Assembly (NCBI RefSeq): GCF_018847375.1
Contig: NZ_CP072036.1
Span: forward strand, 1,364,001 to 1,428,000
Length of the DNA stretch: 64,000 bases
Source: Akkermansia massiliensis
GTDB lineage: Bacteria > Verrucomicrobiota > Verrucomicrobiia > Verrucomicrobiales > Akkermansiaceae
Direction of reading: 5' to 3'
The notes beneath the pieces are model-generated. The model had not been told where the DNA came from. It saw nothing but the letters and a program-made list of their open reading frames with translations, and made no database searches. This document shows, piece after piece, positions 1 to 10,429 of this stretch. The translations under genes were made by a program, and so were the position numbers. The stretch's first letter is position 1. Every line of letters begins with the position of its first letter.

Positions 1-388
1 CTTGCCCTGACGGCCTGCGCAGGTCAATGTTAAATCCGGATTCGGGAGGGGAATAATGGTGTGCAAATGCTGTTTTGCGGTCCTTTTCCGTCCGCGGGCC
101 GCAGGGGCCTTTCGGCCCTTGCAGACAAAACCTCTTCGATTCATTCCGGATTGGATCCAATGATGAAGGCCGGGAGGCCTTCATTCCCGGCAGGGCGTTT
201 TCACGCAGTCCGCGGGAAGGTGTTTTTCCGTGTTTCCCGCTGGCTGCCCCGCCGGGAACAAGGCTCTTCCGGCCCCTGCCGTCAAGGCAGGCGCTGCGCC
301 GGATCTGCCGGAAGAAGCTCTGCGGGCGTGCCCGTCTTCCTGCAAGAAGTTCTTTCCGATTGACTGGAATACTGGTATATCCTGTCCC
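1..388. other. No gene recognised at the left edge
   Basis: Short overlapping open frames exist on both strands here, but none shows a recognisable protein or a persuasive start. The segment is probably the end of an upstream transcription unit plus the leader of the glycosyltransferase that starts at 389. Nothing else is visible in it. Confidence 0.5.
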
Positions 389-1516
389 ATGGAGAAGAGA
401 AGGCTGCCGCGAATTCTGATCGTGACTGCGGGATACGGGGAAGGGCACAATTCCGCCGCCAGGGGTGTGCGGGATGCCCTCGCAGGGCGCGCGGAAGTCC
501 GCGTGACGGACCTGTGCGCGGAGGCGATGCCCCGGATGTTCCGCCTGACGCGCGCCGCCTACCTGTGGATTATTTCCCGCCTGCCCCGCCTCTGGAAGCT
601 GATGTACGAGGTGAGCGACAAGCGCAACCTGGCGGAAAAACCCGTCAAGGGGCTCGCTCCCGTGGAGCGTTTTCTGGAACGGCTGCTGCGGGATTGGAAG
701 CCGGACGCCGTGGTCTGCACGTACATGGTGTATCCCTACATGCTGGATTCCCTGGCGGCCCGCACGGGGAACGCGGTGCCGTACTTGACCGTTGTGACGG
801 ATTCCTTCGTCATCAATAAGTCCTGGCTGTGTTCGGAGTCCCCCCTGTGGGCCGTGACGGACCCCTGGACGCGGGAAATCATGGTGGAGAAGGGGCTTCC
901 TCCGGACAGGGTGCGCGTCACGGGATTCCCCGTCAATCCCGGCCTGGGGGCGCTGGCGCGGGAGTGCCCCGTTTCCTGGAAGGCGGGCGAGCCGTTCCGG
1001 GTGCTTTATTTTGCCCAGCGTTCCGCACGGCATGCGCGCGCGGAGCTGGAGGCCATGCTGGAGGCGGACCCCTCCATACGCGTCACCTGCATCCTGGGCC
1101 GCCGGTTCAGGCGCATTTACCCCCATATCCGGGATTTGCGCGCCAGATACGGGCATAGGCTGGCCGTGCGCGGCTGGACGCGCCGCGTGCCCTTCTATCT
1201 CGCCGCCAGCCATGTGGTGGTTGGGAAAGCGGGAGGGGCCACCGTGCATGAGGTGCTGGCGTCTGCACGGCCCATGCTGGTAAACTTTCTTCTTCCGGGC
1301 CAGGAGGAGGGCAACGCCCGCCTGCTGGAAAAACTGGGCGGCGGCCGCCATGTGCCGGACGCCCGTGCCCTGGCTGCCGCCTTGCGGGAGATGGTAGAGG
1401 AAGGCGGTGCGCCGTGGAGGCGCATGCATGAAAATTTGGTGAAGGCGGAGATGACCGGGGGAAGCGGCAAGATAGCGGATTTGGTCTTGAAACTGGCGGA
1501 GGAACGTACTAACTGA
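389..1516 (+). CDS. MurG/MGDG-synthase-like glycosyltransferase
   Basis: This 375-residue protein has the two-domain GT-B layout of the family-28 lipid glycosyltransferases (MurG, bacterial and plant diacylglycerol glycosyltransferases). The N-terminal domain opens with ILIVTAGYGEGHNSAARG, the G-x-G-H-x-x-A loop that binds the lipid acceptor. The C-terminal domain carries GKAGGATVHEVLASARP followed by PGQEEGNA, the nucleotide-sugar site. It probably moves a sugar onto a membrane lipid on the cytoplasmic face; the exact donor and acceptor cannot be read. The ATG at 389 is preferred because the upstream in-frame extension is low-complexity and lies before the conserved start of the fold. coaX follows after 5 bases, so the two are probably co-transcribed. 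Confidence 0.82.
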   Translation: MEKRRLPRILIVTAGYGEGHNSAARGVRDALAGRAEVRVTDLCAEAMPRMFRLTRAAYLWIISRLPRLWKLMYEVSDKRNLAEKPVKGLAPVERFLERLLRDWKPDAVVCTYMVYPYMLDSLAARTGNAVPYLTVVTDSFVINKSWLCSESPLWAVTDPWTREIMVEKGLPPDRVRVTGFPVNPGLGALARECPVSWKAGEPFRVLYFAQRSARHARAELEAMLEADPSIRVTCILGRRFRRIYPHIRDLRARYGHRLAVRGWTRRVPFYLAASHVVVGKAGGATVHEVLASARPMLVNFLLPGQEEGNARLLEKLGGGRHVPDARALAAALREMVEEGGAPWRRMHENLVKAEMTGGSGKIADLVLKLAEERTN

Positions 1517-1521
1517 TTTCC

Positions 1522-2250
1522 GTGACTTATCTGCTGATCGACAATTCCAATACGCGCACCAAGTTCGTGCTTTCCACGCCGGACGCCCTGCTGCCGGAAC
1601 GGTACATGATTCCCACCCGGGAGGTGAGCGAGGAACGGCTGGATGAAGTGCTGGCCGGCGTCCATTACGATGCCGCCGTGGTGTGCTCCGTAGTGCCGCG
1701 CGTGGGGGAGGTGCTGAAAAACTGGATAGGCAAGCCGTGCCATTTCCTTTCCTGCGATTCCCGGCTGGGCGTGGGCATCGACTACCCCCACCCGCGCCAG
1801 ATAGGAGCCGACAGGCTGGCGAACGCCGTGGGCGCCGCGGCCTATTACGGCTGCCCGTGCGTCGTGGTGGACTTCGGCACTGCGGTGACCTTTGACGTGA
1901 TCGGCCCCCAATGCACCTATCTGGGCGGCGTCATTGCTCCAGGGCTTGCCAGCATGGGGGATTACCTGGAGCGCAATACCGCCCTTCTTCCCGCCATCGA
2001 CCCGCAGGAGCCCGCCCATGCCATCGGAACCAGTACGGTGGAGGCCATGCAGTCCGGCGCCGTGTACGGCTACCGGGGGCTGGTGAAGGAAATCCTGGCC
2101 CGGCTGGAGGAGGAGCTGGGCACGCGCCCGGCCGTGGTGGCTACGGGCGGGGACGCCGCGCTGATCGCCAGGGGCGTGGAGCGCATCGACCATGTGGACC
2201 CGGATATTACGCTGAACGGTTTGCGGATAGCTGCCGTGCTTAATCTTTGA
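1522..2250 (+). CDS. coaX: Type III pantothenate kinase
   Basis: CoaX phosphorylates pantothenate in the first step of coenzyme A synthesis, in the cytoplasm. The 242-residue protein shows the ASKHA-fold signatures in order: the N-terminal phosphate loop LLIDNSNTRTKF, GADRLANAVGAA near residue 95, DFGTAVTFDVI near residue 117, GGVIAPG near residue 137 and a late ATGGDA loop. Length is normal for type III kinases, which usually have 240-270 residues. The start is GTG at 1522, five bases after the glycosyltransferase stop; no ATG is available before the conserved N-terminus. The pairing with acpP downstream is metabolically sensible because ACP needs CoA-derived phosphopantetheine. Confidence 0.93.
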   Translation: MTYLLIDNSNTRTKFVLSTPDALLPERYMIPTREVSEERLDEVLAGVHYDAAVVCSVVPRVGEVLKNWIGKPCHFLSCDSRLGVGIDYPHPRQIGADRLANAVGAAAYYGCPCVVVDFGTAVTFDVIGPQCTYLGGVIAPGLASMGDYLERNTALLPAIDPQEPAHAIGTSTVEAMQSGAVYGYRGLVKEILARLEEELGTRPAVVATGGDAALIARGVERIDHVDPDITLNGLRIAAVLNL

Positions 2251-2330
2251 AGAACGGGCAACGGCCTGGCCGGGAGCTTGTTACTTCCGGCGAGGGGGCC
2301 GGATGACACGTAAAAACTCATAAATAGGTG

Positions 2331-2359
2331 TTGCAAATTGCGTATACCCCATGTAGTAT
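2331..2359 (+). promoter_or_regulatory. Candidate sigma-70 promoter of acpP
   Basis: TTGCAA at 2331-2336 and TAGTAT at 2354-2359 are separated by 17 bases and lie 24 bases before the acpP start. This fits an acpP transcript of its own with a short AT-rich leader. It is seen by eye only. Confidence 0.55.
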
Positions 2360-2383
2360 CCATGAACCTTAACAATAAATATC

Positions 2384-2626
2384 ATGTCTGACAACAGCAT
2401 CGAAGAAAAAGTAAGAAGTATCATCGTTGAGCAACTTGGCGTTGAATCCGATAAAGTGACTGCTGATGCGAAATTCATCGAGGATCTCGGTGCTGATTCG
2501 CTGGATACCGTTGAACTCGTGATGGCTTTCGAAGAAAACTTTGACATCGAAGTACCCGACGAAGAAGCTGAAAAGCTTCAGTCCGTTGCCGATGTCGTTG
2601 CTTACATCGAAAAGGTTCAGGGTTAA
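2384..2626 (+). CDS. acpP: Acyl carrier protein
   Basis: This small acidic 80-residue protein carries growing acyl chains in fatty acid synthesis. The phosphopantetheine attachment motif [10 protein letters not shown] is present with the modified serine at residue 39, followed by the helix III sequence typical of AcpP ([16 protein letters not shown]). Length and sequence match the housekeeping AcpP family. It has its own candidate promoter just upstream and a strong hairpin terminator just downstream, so it is probably a monocistronic, highly expressed gene. Its codon use is less GC-rich than its neighbours, as often seen for abundant proteins. Confidence 0.97.
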   Translation: MSDNSIEEKVRSIIVEQLGVESDKVTADAKFIEDLGADSLDTVELVMAFEENFDIEVPDEEAEKLQSVADVVAYIEKVQG

Positions 2627-2653
2627 GTTGAACTGCTAAAAATCCTTTATTAC

Positions 2654-2695
2654 AAAAGCGGCTTCCCTGTCCAAGGCAAGGAAGCCGCTTTTTCA
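2654..2695 (+). terminator. Rho-independent terminator after acpP
   Basis: A 13-base inverted repeat (AAAAGCGGCTTCC and its complement) with a loop of about 13 bases is followed by a run of T. It lies 28 bases after the acpP stop. Confidence 0.9.
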
Positions 2696-2720
2696 TGGAA
2701 AGCTCCCGGCTTCTTCTTCC

Positions 2721-3263
2721 ATGAGTGATCTGCCCTCCTTCTCCCGTGACGATATCCGCTATGCGGCGGAAATGACCCGGGTGGTTTATGAACCGGACCG
2801 TCGCATTGATACCTTTGGCGATACCAGGTTCAATTTCCTTCTCCTCAGCGAGCTGATGGATGAAGCGGGCGTGGTGCGCGTGCGCAGCGGCTGGGTGGAG
2901 GCGGAAAAGCCGAAGATCATACGCCCTTCCGTTTACAATGAAGTCAGTACGGAGGGCTTTTCCGGAGAGGCCAAGCGCTTCTTTGACTGGCTTTCCAAGA
3001 ACGGACCGGGCTTTTTGACGCTGCTGGAATACGGCTTCAGGTTCAAGAGGTCGGAAGTGAATGAGGAAATTCTGCATGAACCCCTTGATGCCGTGCGCGG
3101 CCGTCTGCTGGACCAGGTGCGCAACGGAGAGGATACGTTCATGGCCCTCATTGAAGGGGTGGATGACGCATGGGAGGTCTCCCTCTTGAAATTCACCGTG
3201 GAAATGATACAAAAATCCCATGAGATCAATATCTTTGACTTCAAGCGCAAGGGTCTTCTTTAG
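2721..3263 (+). CDS. Conserved protein of unknown function
   Basis: This is a 180-residue soluble protein with no signal peptide, no membrane segment and no motif that I recognise. It is rich in charged residues and reads as a compact alpha/beta domain. It starts just after the acpP terminator and overlaps the next gene by 44 bases, in another frame, which suggests translational coupling to that envelope protein. No function is proposed. Confidence 0.75.
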   Translation: MSDLPSFSRDDIRYAAEMTRVVYEPDRRIDTFGDTRFNFLLLSELMDEAGVVRVRSGWVEAEKPKIIRPSVYNEVSTEGFSGEAKRFFDWLSKNGPGFLTLLEYGFRFKRSEVNEEILHEPLDAVRGRLLDQVRNGEDTFMALIEGVDDAWEVSLLKFTVEMIQKSHEINIFDFKRKGLL

Positions 3264-3996
3264 CCTTCTGGCGGCGGCCTGCTGCGCCCAGGGAGTTTTT
3301 GCGGACGGGGAAAACTATTCCCTCTGGCCGCGCCGTCCGGAAGCCCTGGCGGAAGCCCGGCGCCTGATGGACCGGGGGAGCCTGCCGCAGGCTCTGGAGC
3401 TGTTGCAGCCCCTGGTGGAGCAGGGCGGCGTGGTGGGGAGGGAAGCGAAGGATCTCATCGGCAGCCTGCGCATCCGGCAATTGCTGGACCCCAACGGGCC
3501 GGACGTGAAGAAGTACACCGTACGGAGAGGGGATTCCTGGATACGCATGGTCAGGAAGCTGGACTGCTCCCAGGCCATGGTGATGCACCTCAACGGCCTG
3601 ATGGACATTCCCGTTCTGCATGCGGGGGATGTGCTCAAGTACCGTCCCCTGGATTTTCATGTAGTGGTGAACGTGCCGGAGAAGGAAGTCTGCCTGTACG
3701 ACGGGACGAATTTTGTGAAGGGCTATCCCATTCTCTCCATGAAGGACGGAGGAAAAAAGAATTTGGAGACGTCCGTCAAGGACGAGCAGGCCCCTGTTTC
3801 CATTTACAGCAAGCAGTTTCCCTCTGCGGACAAAACGCTGGTGCTGGCGGCGGGGGGCTATGTCATTGACGTTTCCCGCGGAGCTCCCCGTTCACCGGGC
3901 TTTTATTTGAGCCGGCAGGACTGCAATGAGCTGGCCATGCTGACCCGTGCGGGCACGAAGGTGACCATTCTGAGGGAGAAGGGAGCGGCGCAGTGA
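3220..3996 (+). CDS. Exported LysM protein with degenerate L,D-transpeptidase-like domain
   Basis: The 258-residue product starts with a signal peptide (hydrophobic stretch around residues 11-28). A LysM domain follows near residues 98-142, beginning [15 protein letters not shown] and ending AGDVLKYRP, which would bind peptidoglycan. The remainder resembles the YkuD-type L,D-transpeptidase fold, ending with a [23 protein letters not shown] segment. However, the usual HG...SxGCxR catalytic motif is absent and the only nearby cysteine is in a different setting. It may therefore be a cell-wall binding protein rather than an enzyme. It overlaps the preceding gene by 44 bases and dtd by 4. Confidence 0.72.
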   Translation: MRSISLTSSARVFFSLLAAACCAQGVFADGENYSLWPRRPEALAEARRLMDRGSLPQALELLQPLVEQGGVVGREAKDLIGSLRIRQLLDPNGPDVKKYTVRRGDSWIRMVRKLDCSQAMVMHLNGLMDIPVLHAGDVLKYRPLDFHVVVNVPEKEVCLYDGTNFVKGYPILSMKDGGKKNLETSVKDEQAPVSIYSKQFPSADKTLVLAAGGYVIDVSRGAPRSPGFYLSRQDCNELAMLTRAGTKVTILREKGAAQ

Positions 3997-4445
3997 GGCT
4001 GGTCATTCAACGCGTCACGGAGGCTGCCGTGCACATCGGCGGCGTCTGTGCGGGAAGCACGGGTCCGGGCCTGATGATTCTGGCGGGCATTGAAGAGGCG
4101 GATACGGAAGAGGATGTGCGCTGGCTTGCCAAAAAGGCGGCGGACATGCGTATTTTTTCCGATGCGGAGGGGAAGATGAATCTTTCCGTGAAGGAAATGG
4201 GGGGGAGTGTTCTGGTGGTGAGCCAGTTTACGCTGCACGCCTCCACCAGGAAGGGCAACAGGCCCTCCTTCATCCGCGCTGCAAGGCCGGAGCAGGCCGT
4301 TCCCCTGTATGAACTGTTCAAGAGGGAACTGGCGTCCTTGCTGGAAGGCAGGGTGGAAAGCGGCGAATTTGGCGCGGATATGCAGGTTTCCCTGGTCAAC
4401 GACGGTCCGGTGACCATTTTCATGGATTCCCGTAACAGGGAGTGA
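3993..4445 (+). CDS. dtd: D-aminoacyl-tRNA deacylase
   Basis: Dtd hydrolyses D-aminoacyl-tRNA and so recycles tRNA mischarged with D-amino acids. The 150-residue protein is full length and shows the two signature loops: [19 protein letters not shown] near residues 75-93 and the chirality-proofreading Gly-cisPro loop [12 protein letters not shown] near the C-terminus. The start is GTG at 3993, overlapping the TGA stop of the upstream gene (GTGA), a sign of translational coupling. A normal member of the family. Confidence 0.96.
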   Translation: MRLVIQRVTEAAVHIGGVCAGSTGPGLMILAGIEEADTEEDVRWLAKKAADMRIFSDAEGKMNLSVKEMGGSVLVVSQFTLHASTRKGNRPSFIRAARPEQAVPLYELFKRELASLLEGRVESGEFGADMQVSLVNDGPVTIFMDSRNRE

Positions 4446-4455
4446 CGGGAGGGGT

Positions 4456-4482
4456 GAGAGTGGAGAGTGGAGAGTGGAGAGG
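4456..4482. repeat. Short tandem repeat of GAGAGTG
   Basis: The 7-base unit GAGAGTG is repeated almost four times, 11 bases after the dtd stop. The rest of the gap from 4446 to 4900 has no recognisable gene; it holds scattered TTGAAA words but no clear structure. Confidence 0.8.
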
Positions 4483-4900
4483 CCTTGCGGAATGGGGACT
4501 GCCTCCATCCGGAAGTGACAGGGCCAATAAAGGGAAGCCGTACCGCTTTTGCGTTTGGCGCGTATAAGGCGCGCTGTGACCAGCCATGAATACTTGAAAA
4601 GGGTTGAAATTGGTTGAGGAAGCTTGAAAATACAGGCTTCCGCTCCAGAATGGAAGGGCCACGGGGCAATTGAAGAAATAAATGCCTGAAAGGGGCCGTC
4701 TTGAATAATTGAAAGGGGCATTTGTCCCATTGGGGACACTTCACCCTTTTCTTTCCCCTTCCTGATCTTTTCAGCCATTTAAGGGCCTATTCTTCCGTCC
4801 ATTTATGGTTGGTTGCAGCGCCGTCTTGCGGAAAGCGGGAATGCTTCACTTGCCCCGGTTTCTGTCTGTTGCGCAGGTTTGCGGCGTTTCCCGGAGCAAT

Positions 4901-4937
4901 AAAAAACTCCCGGCGGGCACGAGCGCCGCCGGGAGTT
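4901..4937 (-). terminator. Terminator of the sdhCAB operon
   Basis: A perfect 12-base inverted repeat (AACTCCCGGCGG) with a 9-base loop lies 31 bases after the sdhB stop. On the minus strand it is followed by a run of six T. Confidence 0.9.
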
Positions 4938-4967
4938 CTGATTAACGTTTTGAAAAGGGGGCCCGCC

Positions 4968-5735
4968 TTAGTAGGCGAGGCCTTCCTTGGTGTTGGCCAC
5001 GATGAAGTCGCGGTTGAGGCGGGCAATGTTGTCCACGCTGATGCCCTTCGGGCAGGCGGCCTCACATTCATACTGGTTCGTGCAGTTGCCGAAGCCTTCC
5101 GCTTCCATCTGCTTCATCATGGCCAGGACGCGCTTGGTGCGTTCCGGCTGGCCCTGCGGCAGCAGATTGAGGTGGGCGATCTTGGCGGACGTGAACAGCA
5201 TGGCAGAGGCATTTTTGCAGGAGGCCACGCAGGCGCCGCAGCCGATGCAGGCGGCAGCGTCAAAGGCGGCTTCCGCCTTCACTTTTTCCACGGCGATGTT
5301 GTTGGCGTTCGGCGCGGAGCCGGTGCGCACGTCGATGTAGCCGCCGGAGGCGATGATGCGGTCCAGGGCGGAGCGGTCCACCATCAGGTCCCGCAGGATC
5401 GGGAAGGCTTTCGCGCGGAAGGGTTCGATCCAGATGGTATCGCCGTCCTTGAACTTGCGCATGTGGAGCTGGCAGGTGGTCACCTGGCGTTCCGGGCCGT
5501 GTGGGATGCCGTTGATGGTCAGGGAGCACATGCCGCAGATGCCTTCCCGGCAGTCGTGGTCAAAGTGGATCGGATCCTTGCCTTCCTTGACCAGGCCTTC
5601 ATTGACGATGTCCAGCATTTCCAGGAAGGAGGCGTCCACCGGAATGTCCTTGGCGGCATAGGTCTCAATGCGGCCCTTGGCTTCCCGGTTTTCCTGGCGC
5701 CAGACCTTGAGAGTGAGATTGAGTGTTTTAGCCAT
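4968..5735 (-). CDS. sdhB: Succinate dehydrogenase/fumarate reductase iron-sulfur subunit
   Basis: SdhB passes electrons between the flavoprotein and the membrane quinone site. The 255-residue protein shows an N-terminal [2Fe-2S] ferredoxin domain with [16 protein letters not shown], and a C-terminal domain with [15 protein letters not shown] and [15 protein letters not shown] for the [4Fe-4S] and [3Fe-4S] clusters. It is the last gene of sdhC-sdhA-sdhB, 40 bases after sdhA. With a b558-type membrane anchor the complex is of the menaquinone-linked kind. In a mucin fermenter that excretes succinate and propionate it probably works mainly as a fumarate reductase; this direction is inference. 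Confidence 0.96.
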   Translation of the reverse strand: MAKTLNLTLKVWRQENREAKGRIETYAAKDIPVDASFLEMLDIVNEGLVKEGKDPIHFDHDCREGICGMCSLTINGIPHGPERQVTTCQLHMRKFKDGDTIWIEPFRAKAFPILRDLMVDRSALDRIIASGGYIDVRTGSAPNANNIAVEKVKAEAAFDAAACIGCGACVASCKNASAMLFTSAKIAHLNLLPQGQPERTKRVLAMMKQMEAEGFGNCTNQYECEAACPKGISVDNIARLNRDFIVANTKEGLAY

Positions 5736-5775
5736 GTTATAATCTTTCTTTTAAGTGTTAATGTATTGGCTATCT

Positions 5776-7734
<1,959 letters not shown>

Positions 7735-7755
7735 GACTTTGAGAGGAGTTGATGG

Positions 7756-8457
7756 TTATTTGATGATACCCAGAAGAACCGAGACCGGCACGGAAATGAA
7801 GCCCAGGCAGATCACTGCGCCGTAGGCGATGGCGACAAAGTTGTAGAAGGGCCGGATTTTGCGGGAATCAGCGCCCACCGTCTGGAAGATGGACTGCACG
7901 CCGTGGCGCAGGTGGCTGAACAGCATCAGGATGGCCAGGATGTAGAAGGCGGAGCACCATACGTTGGAGAATCCGGCCACGATCATCTTGTACACGTCAA
8001 AGGTTTCCACCTTGCCGTCGGAAATGAAGGCGGTGTACTGGGCGGGATCGTAACCCACGCGCAGGGTGTACTGGTACAGGTGGTAGATCAGGAACACCAG
8101 GATAGTCAGGCCGGTGTAGATCATGTAGCGGGAGGAGAGCGTTGCCTTGATCGTGTTCTTGAACACGTAGGGTTCGCGGGCGGCGTGGTTTTCCAGCTTC
8201 AGCTGGATGGTCAGCCAGACGTGGATGATGAAGATCACCGCAAGCCCCGCGCGGATGCCCCAGAGGGCTGCTTCCGGCATGGAGTGCAGGCCGTGGGCGT
8301 AGGTGTTGATCCATTCAGGGCCTCCGAAGATAAGAAGGTTGCCTGCCAGGTGTCCCGCGAGGAACAAGACCAAACATAACCCCGTCAGAGCCACAATGAT
8401 TTTGCGGCCGATGGAGGATGTCACGAATGTACATATGGTTTTTACTAGTGCATTCAT
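7756..8457 (-). CDS. sdhC: Succinate dehydrogenase cytochrome b558 subunit
   Basis: This 233-residue membrane anchor has five predicted membrane segments and belongs to the single-subunit cytochrome b558 family that binds haem and menaquinone. Histidines in membrane segments, for example LAGHLAGNLLIF near residue 35 and LIYHLYQYTLRV near the middle, are candidate haem ligands. The ATG at 8457 is preferred: it gives MNALVKTICTFVTSSIGRK, whereas the longer open frame adds 42 residues of unlikely sequence. It is the first gene of the operon. Confidence 0.92.
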   Translation of the reverse strand: MNALVKTICTFVTSSIGRKIIVALTGLCLVLFLAGHLAGNLLIFGGPEWINTYAHGLHSMPEAALWGIRAGLAVIFIIHVWLTIQLKLENHAAREPYVFKNTIKATLSSRYMIYTGLTILVFLIYHLYQYTLRVGYDPAQYTAFISDGKVETFDVYKMIVAGFSNVWCSAFYILAILMLFSHLRHGVQSIFQTVGADSRKIRPFYNFVAIAYGAVICLGFISVPVSVLLGIIK

Positions 8458-8657
8458 AGGCGCTCTAATGAAATAAATGCGTCTCCACAGGATGCCCGGT
8501 TCAAACCCGGATGGCAAGCCTCTTCTTGAATTCCCGGCGCTTTTTGGATTTTTGAAAAGACGTGAAAAGACGTTGCAGTTCACTAGTTTGGAATAGTTAT
8601 AATTTTGTTACCTGTTCCGGCTTGACGAGGCTTTCCGCATGGGCGTATCGTCTGCGT

Positions 8658-8930
8658 ATGAAAAGGAGTAAAAAAGAGGTATTGGACGCCGATTTTGCGG
8701 CGGCGCGCGCCGGGGTGCTGGACATAGCCGCGTTTCTGGACCGGGTGGACCGGGGGGAAGGGGAGGCGGATTTCCGCTACCGCGCCCTGATGGAAGCGCT
8801 CCCCCTCCTGTCCGCCTCCGGCGCCGGGCGCGTCCGGGCCATTCTGGAAGCCCTTTCCTACCGGGATGACGCCGTGCCGGAAACCGCCGCCGCCAAGGCG
8901 GCCTGCGGAGCCCCGAACTTCAGCAAATAA
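8658..8930 (+). CDS. Small protein of unknown function
   Basis: This 90-residue cytoplasmic protein is rich in Ala, Arg and Asp/Glu, appears helical and has no motif that I recognise. The ATG at 8658 is chosen because the sequence before it in frame looks non-coding and contains a candidate promoter (TTGACG at 8622-8627, TATCGT near 8646). That promoter would start the message almost at the ATG. The gene ends 5 bases before the TatD-like hydrolase, so the two are probably one operon and may share a job. Confidence 0.6.
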   Translation: MKRSKKEVLDADFAAARAGVLDIAAFLDRVDRGEGEADFRYRALMEALPLLSASGAGRVRAILEALSYRDDAVPETAAAKAACGAPNFSK

Positions 8931-8935
8931 GAATC

Positions 8936-9748
8936 ATGGCTTTCATAGAACCTCATATACACATGGTGTGCCGCACCACGGACGAATACCGGGCCATGGC
9001 GCAGGCAGGCTGCCTGGCGGTAGGAGAACCGGCGTTCTGGGCCGGCTATGACCGTTCCTCCGCGGACGGTTTCCGGGATTACTTCGTGCAGCTTACGGAA
9101 TGCGAACCGGCCAGGGCGGCCAAGTTCGGCATGGACCATTACACGTGGCTGTGCATCAACCCTAAGGAGGCGCAGGACGTGGCCTTTGCCCGGGAAGTGA
9201 TGAAGCTCATCCCGGAATTCATTGACCGTCCGAATGTCCTCGGCATCGGGGAGATCGGGCTGAACCGGAATACCTCCCATGAAATGACTATTTTTGAAGA
9301 GCATCTGGACATGGCAATACGCCTGAACCAGCTTGTCCTGATTCACACCCCCCATCTGGAAGACAAGCTGAAAGGGACCAGAATGATTCTTTCCGCCCTG
9401 AAAAACCGTCCGGAGCTGGACCCCGGCCGGGTGCTGGTGGACCATTGCGAGGAGCACACCTTCCCGCTGGTGAAGGAGGCCGGCTACTGGGCCGGGCTGA
9501 CCCTTTACCCCACCAGCAAGCTGAACCCCAAGCGGGCGGCGGATATTCTGGAGCTGTACGGAATGGATCGCGTCTGGGCCAATTCCGCGGCGGACTGGGG
9601 AGATTCCGACCCCCTGGCGCTTACGGCCCTGGCCTGCGAGCTTTACAAGCGCGGTTTTTCCCGGCAGGAGGCGGAGAAGCTTCTTTTAGGCAATCCGGAG
9701 GCGTTCATGGGACAGTCCCCGAAGTTCCGGAAGGTATCGTCCGTCTAG
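8936..9748 (+). CDS. TatD-family metal-dependent hydrolase
   Basis: This 270-residue TIM-barrel protein belongs to the TatD/amidohydrolase group. Metal ligands are visible in order: FIEPHIHM at the N-terminus (H-x-H), GIGEIGL near residue 104 (the carboxylate), LIHTPH near residue 140, VDHCEEH near residue 170 and SAADWGD near residue 220 (late aspartate). It resembles the EboB-type branch more than the DNase TatD, but that is a weak judgement. The substrate cannot be told. It follows a small gene by 5 bases. Confidence 0.8.
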   Translation: MAFIEPHIHMVCRTTDEYRAMAQAGCLAVGEPAFWAGYDRSSADGFRDYFVQLTECEPARAAKFGMDHYTWLCINPKEAQDVAFAREVMKLIPEFIDRPNVLGIGEIGLNRNTSHEMTIFEEHLDMAIRLNQLVLIHTPHLEDKLKGTRMILSALKNRPELDPGRVLVDHCEEHTFPLVKEAGYWAGLTLYPTSKLNPKRAADILELYGMDRVWANSAADWGDSDPLALTALACELYKRGFSRQEAEKLLLGNPEAFMGQSPKFRKVSSV

Positions 9749-9770
9749 CCGCATCCCTGGCCGCGGGCCG

Positions 9771-10004
9771 CTAGTCCCCGTCCGGAAAGAAGACGGTGAA
9801 GACGGCTCCCAGGATGACTGCGGCGTCATCCAGGAGACCCAGCTTGCCGATTCCGTCAAACAGGAATTCGTCAGGAGTCAGGATGTAGGCGGCGGCAATG
9901 GCGAGCAGCCATATATTCCGCTTGTTGAAAAACCGCGGTTCTCCTTTTTTGCTTTTGAAATACCGGAAAAGGCGCAGGAGCAATTGCTGTTTCTGGAGAT
10001 TCAT
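9771..10004 (-). CDS. YkvA-family (DUF1232) small membrane protein
   Basis: This 77-residue protein has one clear hydrophobic segment and the DUF1232 pattern: YILTPDEFLFDGIGKLGLLDDAAVI. That corresponds to the family motif Y-x-L-x-P-x-D-x-x-P-D-x-x-P-x-x-G-x-x-D-D. Function in this family is not established. It converges on the TatD-like gene with a 22-base gap. Confidence 0.78.
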   Translation of the reverse strand: MNLQKQQLLLRLFRYFKSKKGEPRFFNKRNIWLLAIAAAYILTPDEFLFDGIGKLGLLDDAAVILGAVFTVFFPDGD

Positions 10005-10367
10005 GATCAGGATGTGGGGTATGCAGGTTAAAAACGTTTCCCCCTTTCAGGCGGAAGGAGCAGCTTGAAACAGGCGCCCTTCCCGGAACGTGGGGGTGTG
10101 CTGCTCCCGGCAGAGCCTGAATGGCCGGTCTGCGCAGGGGTAGGACGGCTGCAAGGATGAGGCGCGCCGCCCGCAGAGGGAAGACGGTTTTTTCCGTATC
10201 CGGTTCCGGCTGTTCCGGCGTGGGGGAAAAGGATTTGTGCGGAAGGTGGGGTGACACGGACGCCCCGTGAAGCGTTTCAGCCGGAGGCTGCCTTGAACAT
10301 CGTTTTTCAGGGGAGGGAAGGAAGAAGTATCTGCCTCCGGTAGGGTAGGCGCGTTGTGCGGATGCAG
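10005..10367. other. Intergenic stretch without a recognised gene
   Basis: Open frames here on the minus strand encode proline- and arginine-rich sequence with no family resemblance and are judged non-coding. The stretch separates the YkvA-like gene from the PEP-CTERM terminator. Confidence 0.5.
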
Positions 10368-10400
10368 AAAGGGCCGCCTCACGGAGTCGCGAGGCAGCCC
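10368..10400 (-). terminator. Terminator of the first PEP-CTERM gene
   Basis: A 13-base stem with G-U wobble pairs (GGGCTGCCTCGCG on the minus strand) is followed by TTTCT, about 30 bases after the stop. Confidence 0.7.
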
Positions 10401-10429
10401 TGAAAGAAAAACGGAGAACCGGTGCGGTT

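Noticed and set aside
137..165. A CGGAT...ATCC-like sequence at the left edge considered as another recombination site
   Set aside because: The spacing between the half-sites is three bases, not five, and no partner site or PEP-CTERM gene is near.
10047..10382. A 111-codon frame on the minus strand between the YkvA-like and PEP-CTERM genes
   Set aside because: Pro/Arg-rich, no start signal, overlaps the PEP-CTERM terminator and has no family resemblance.
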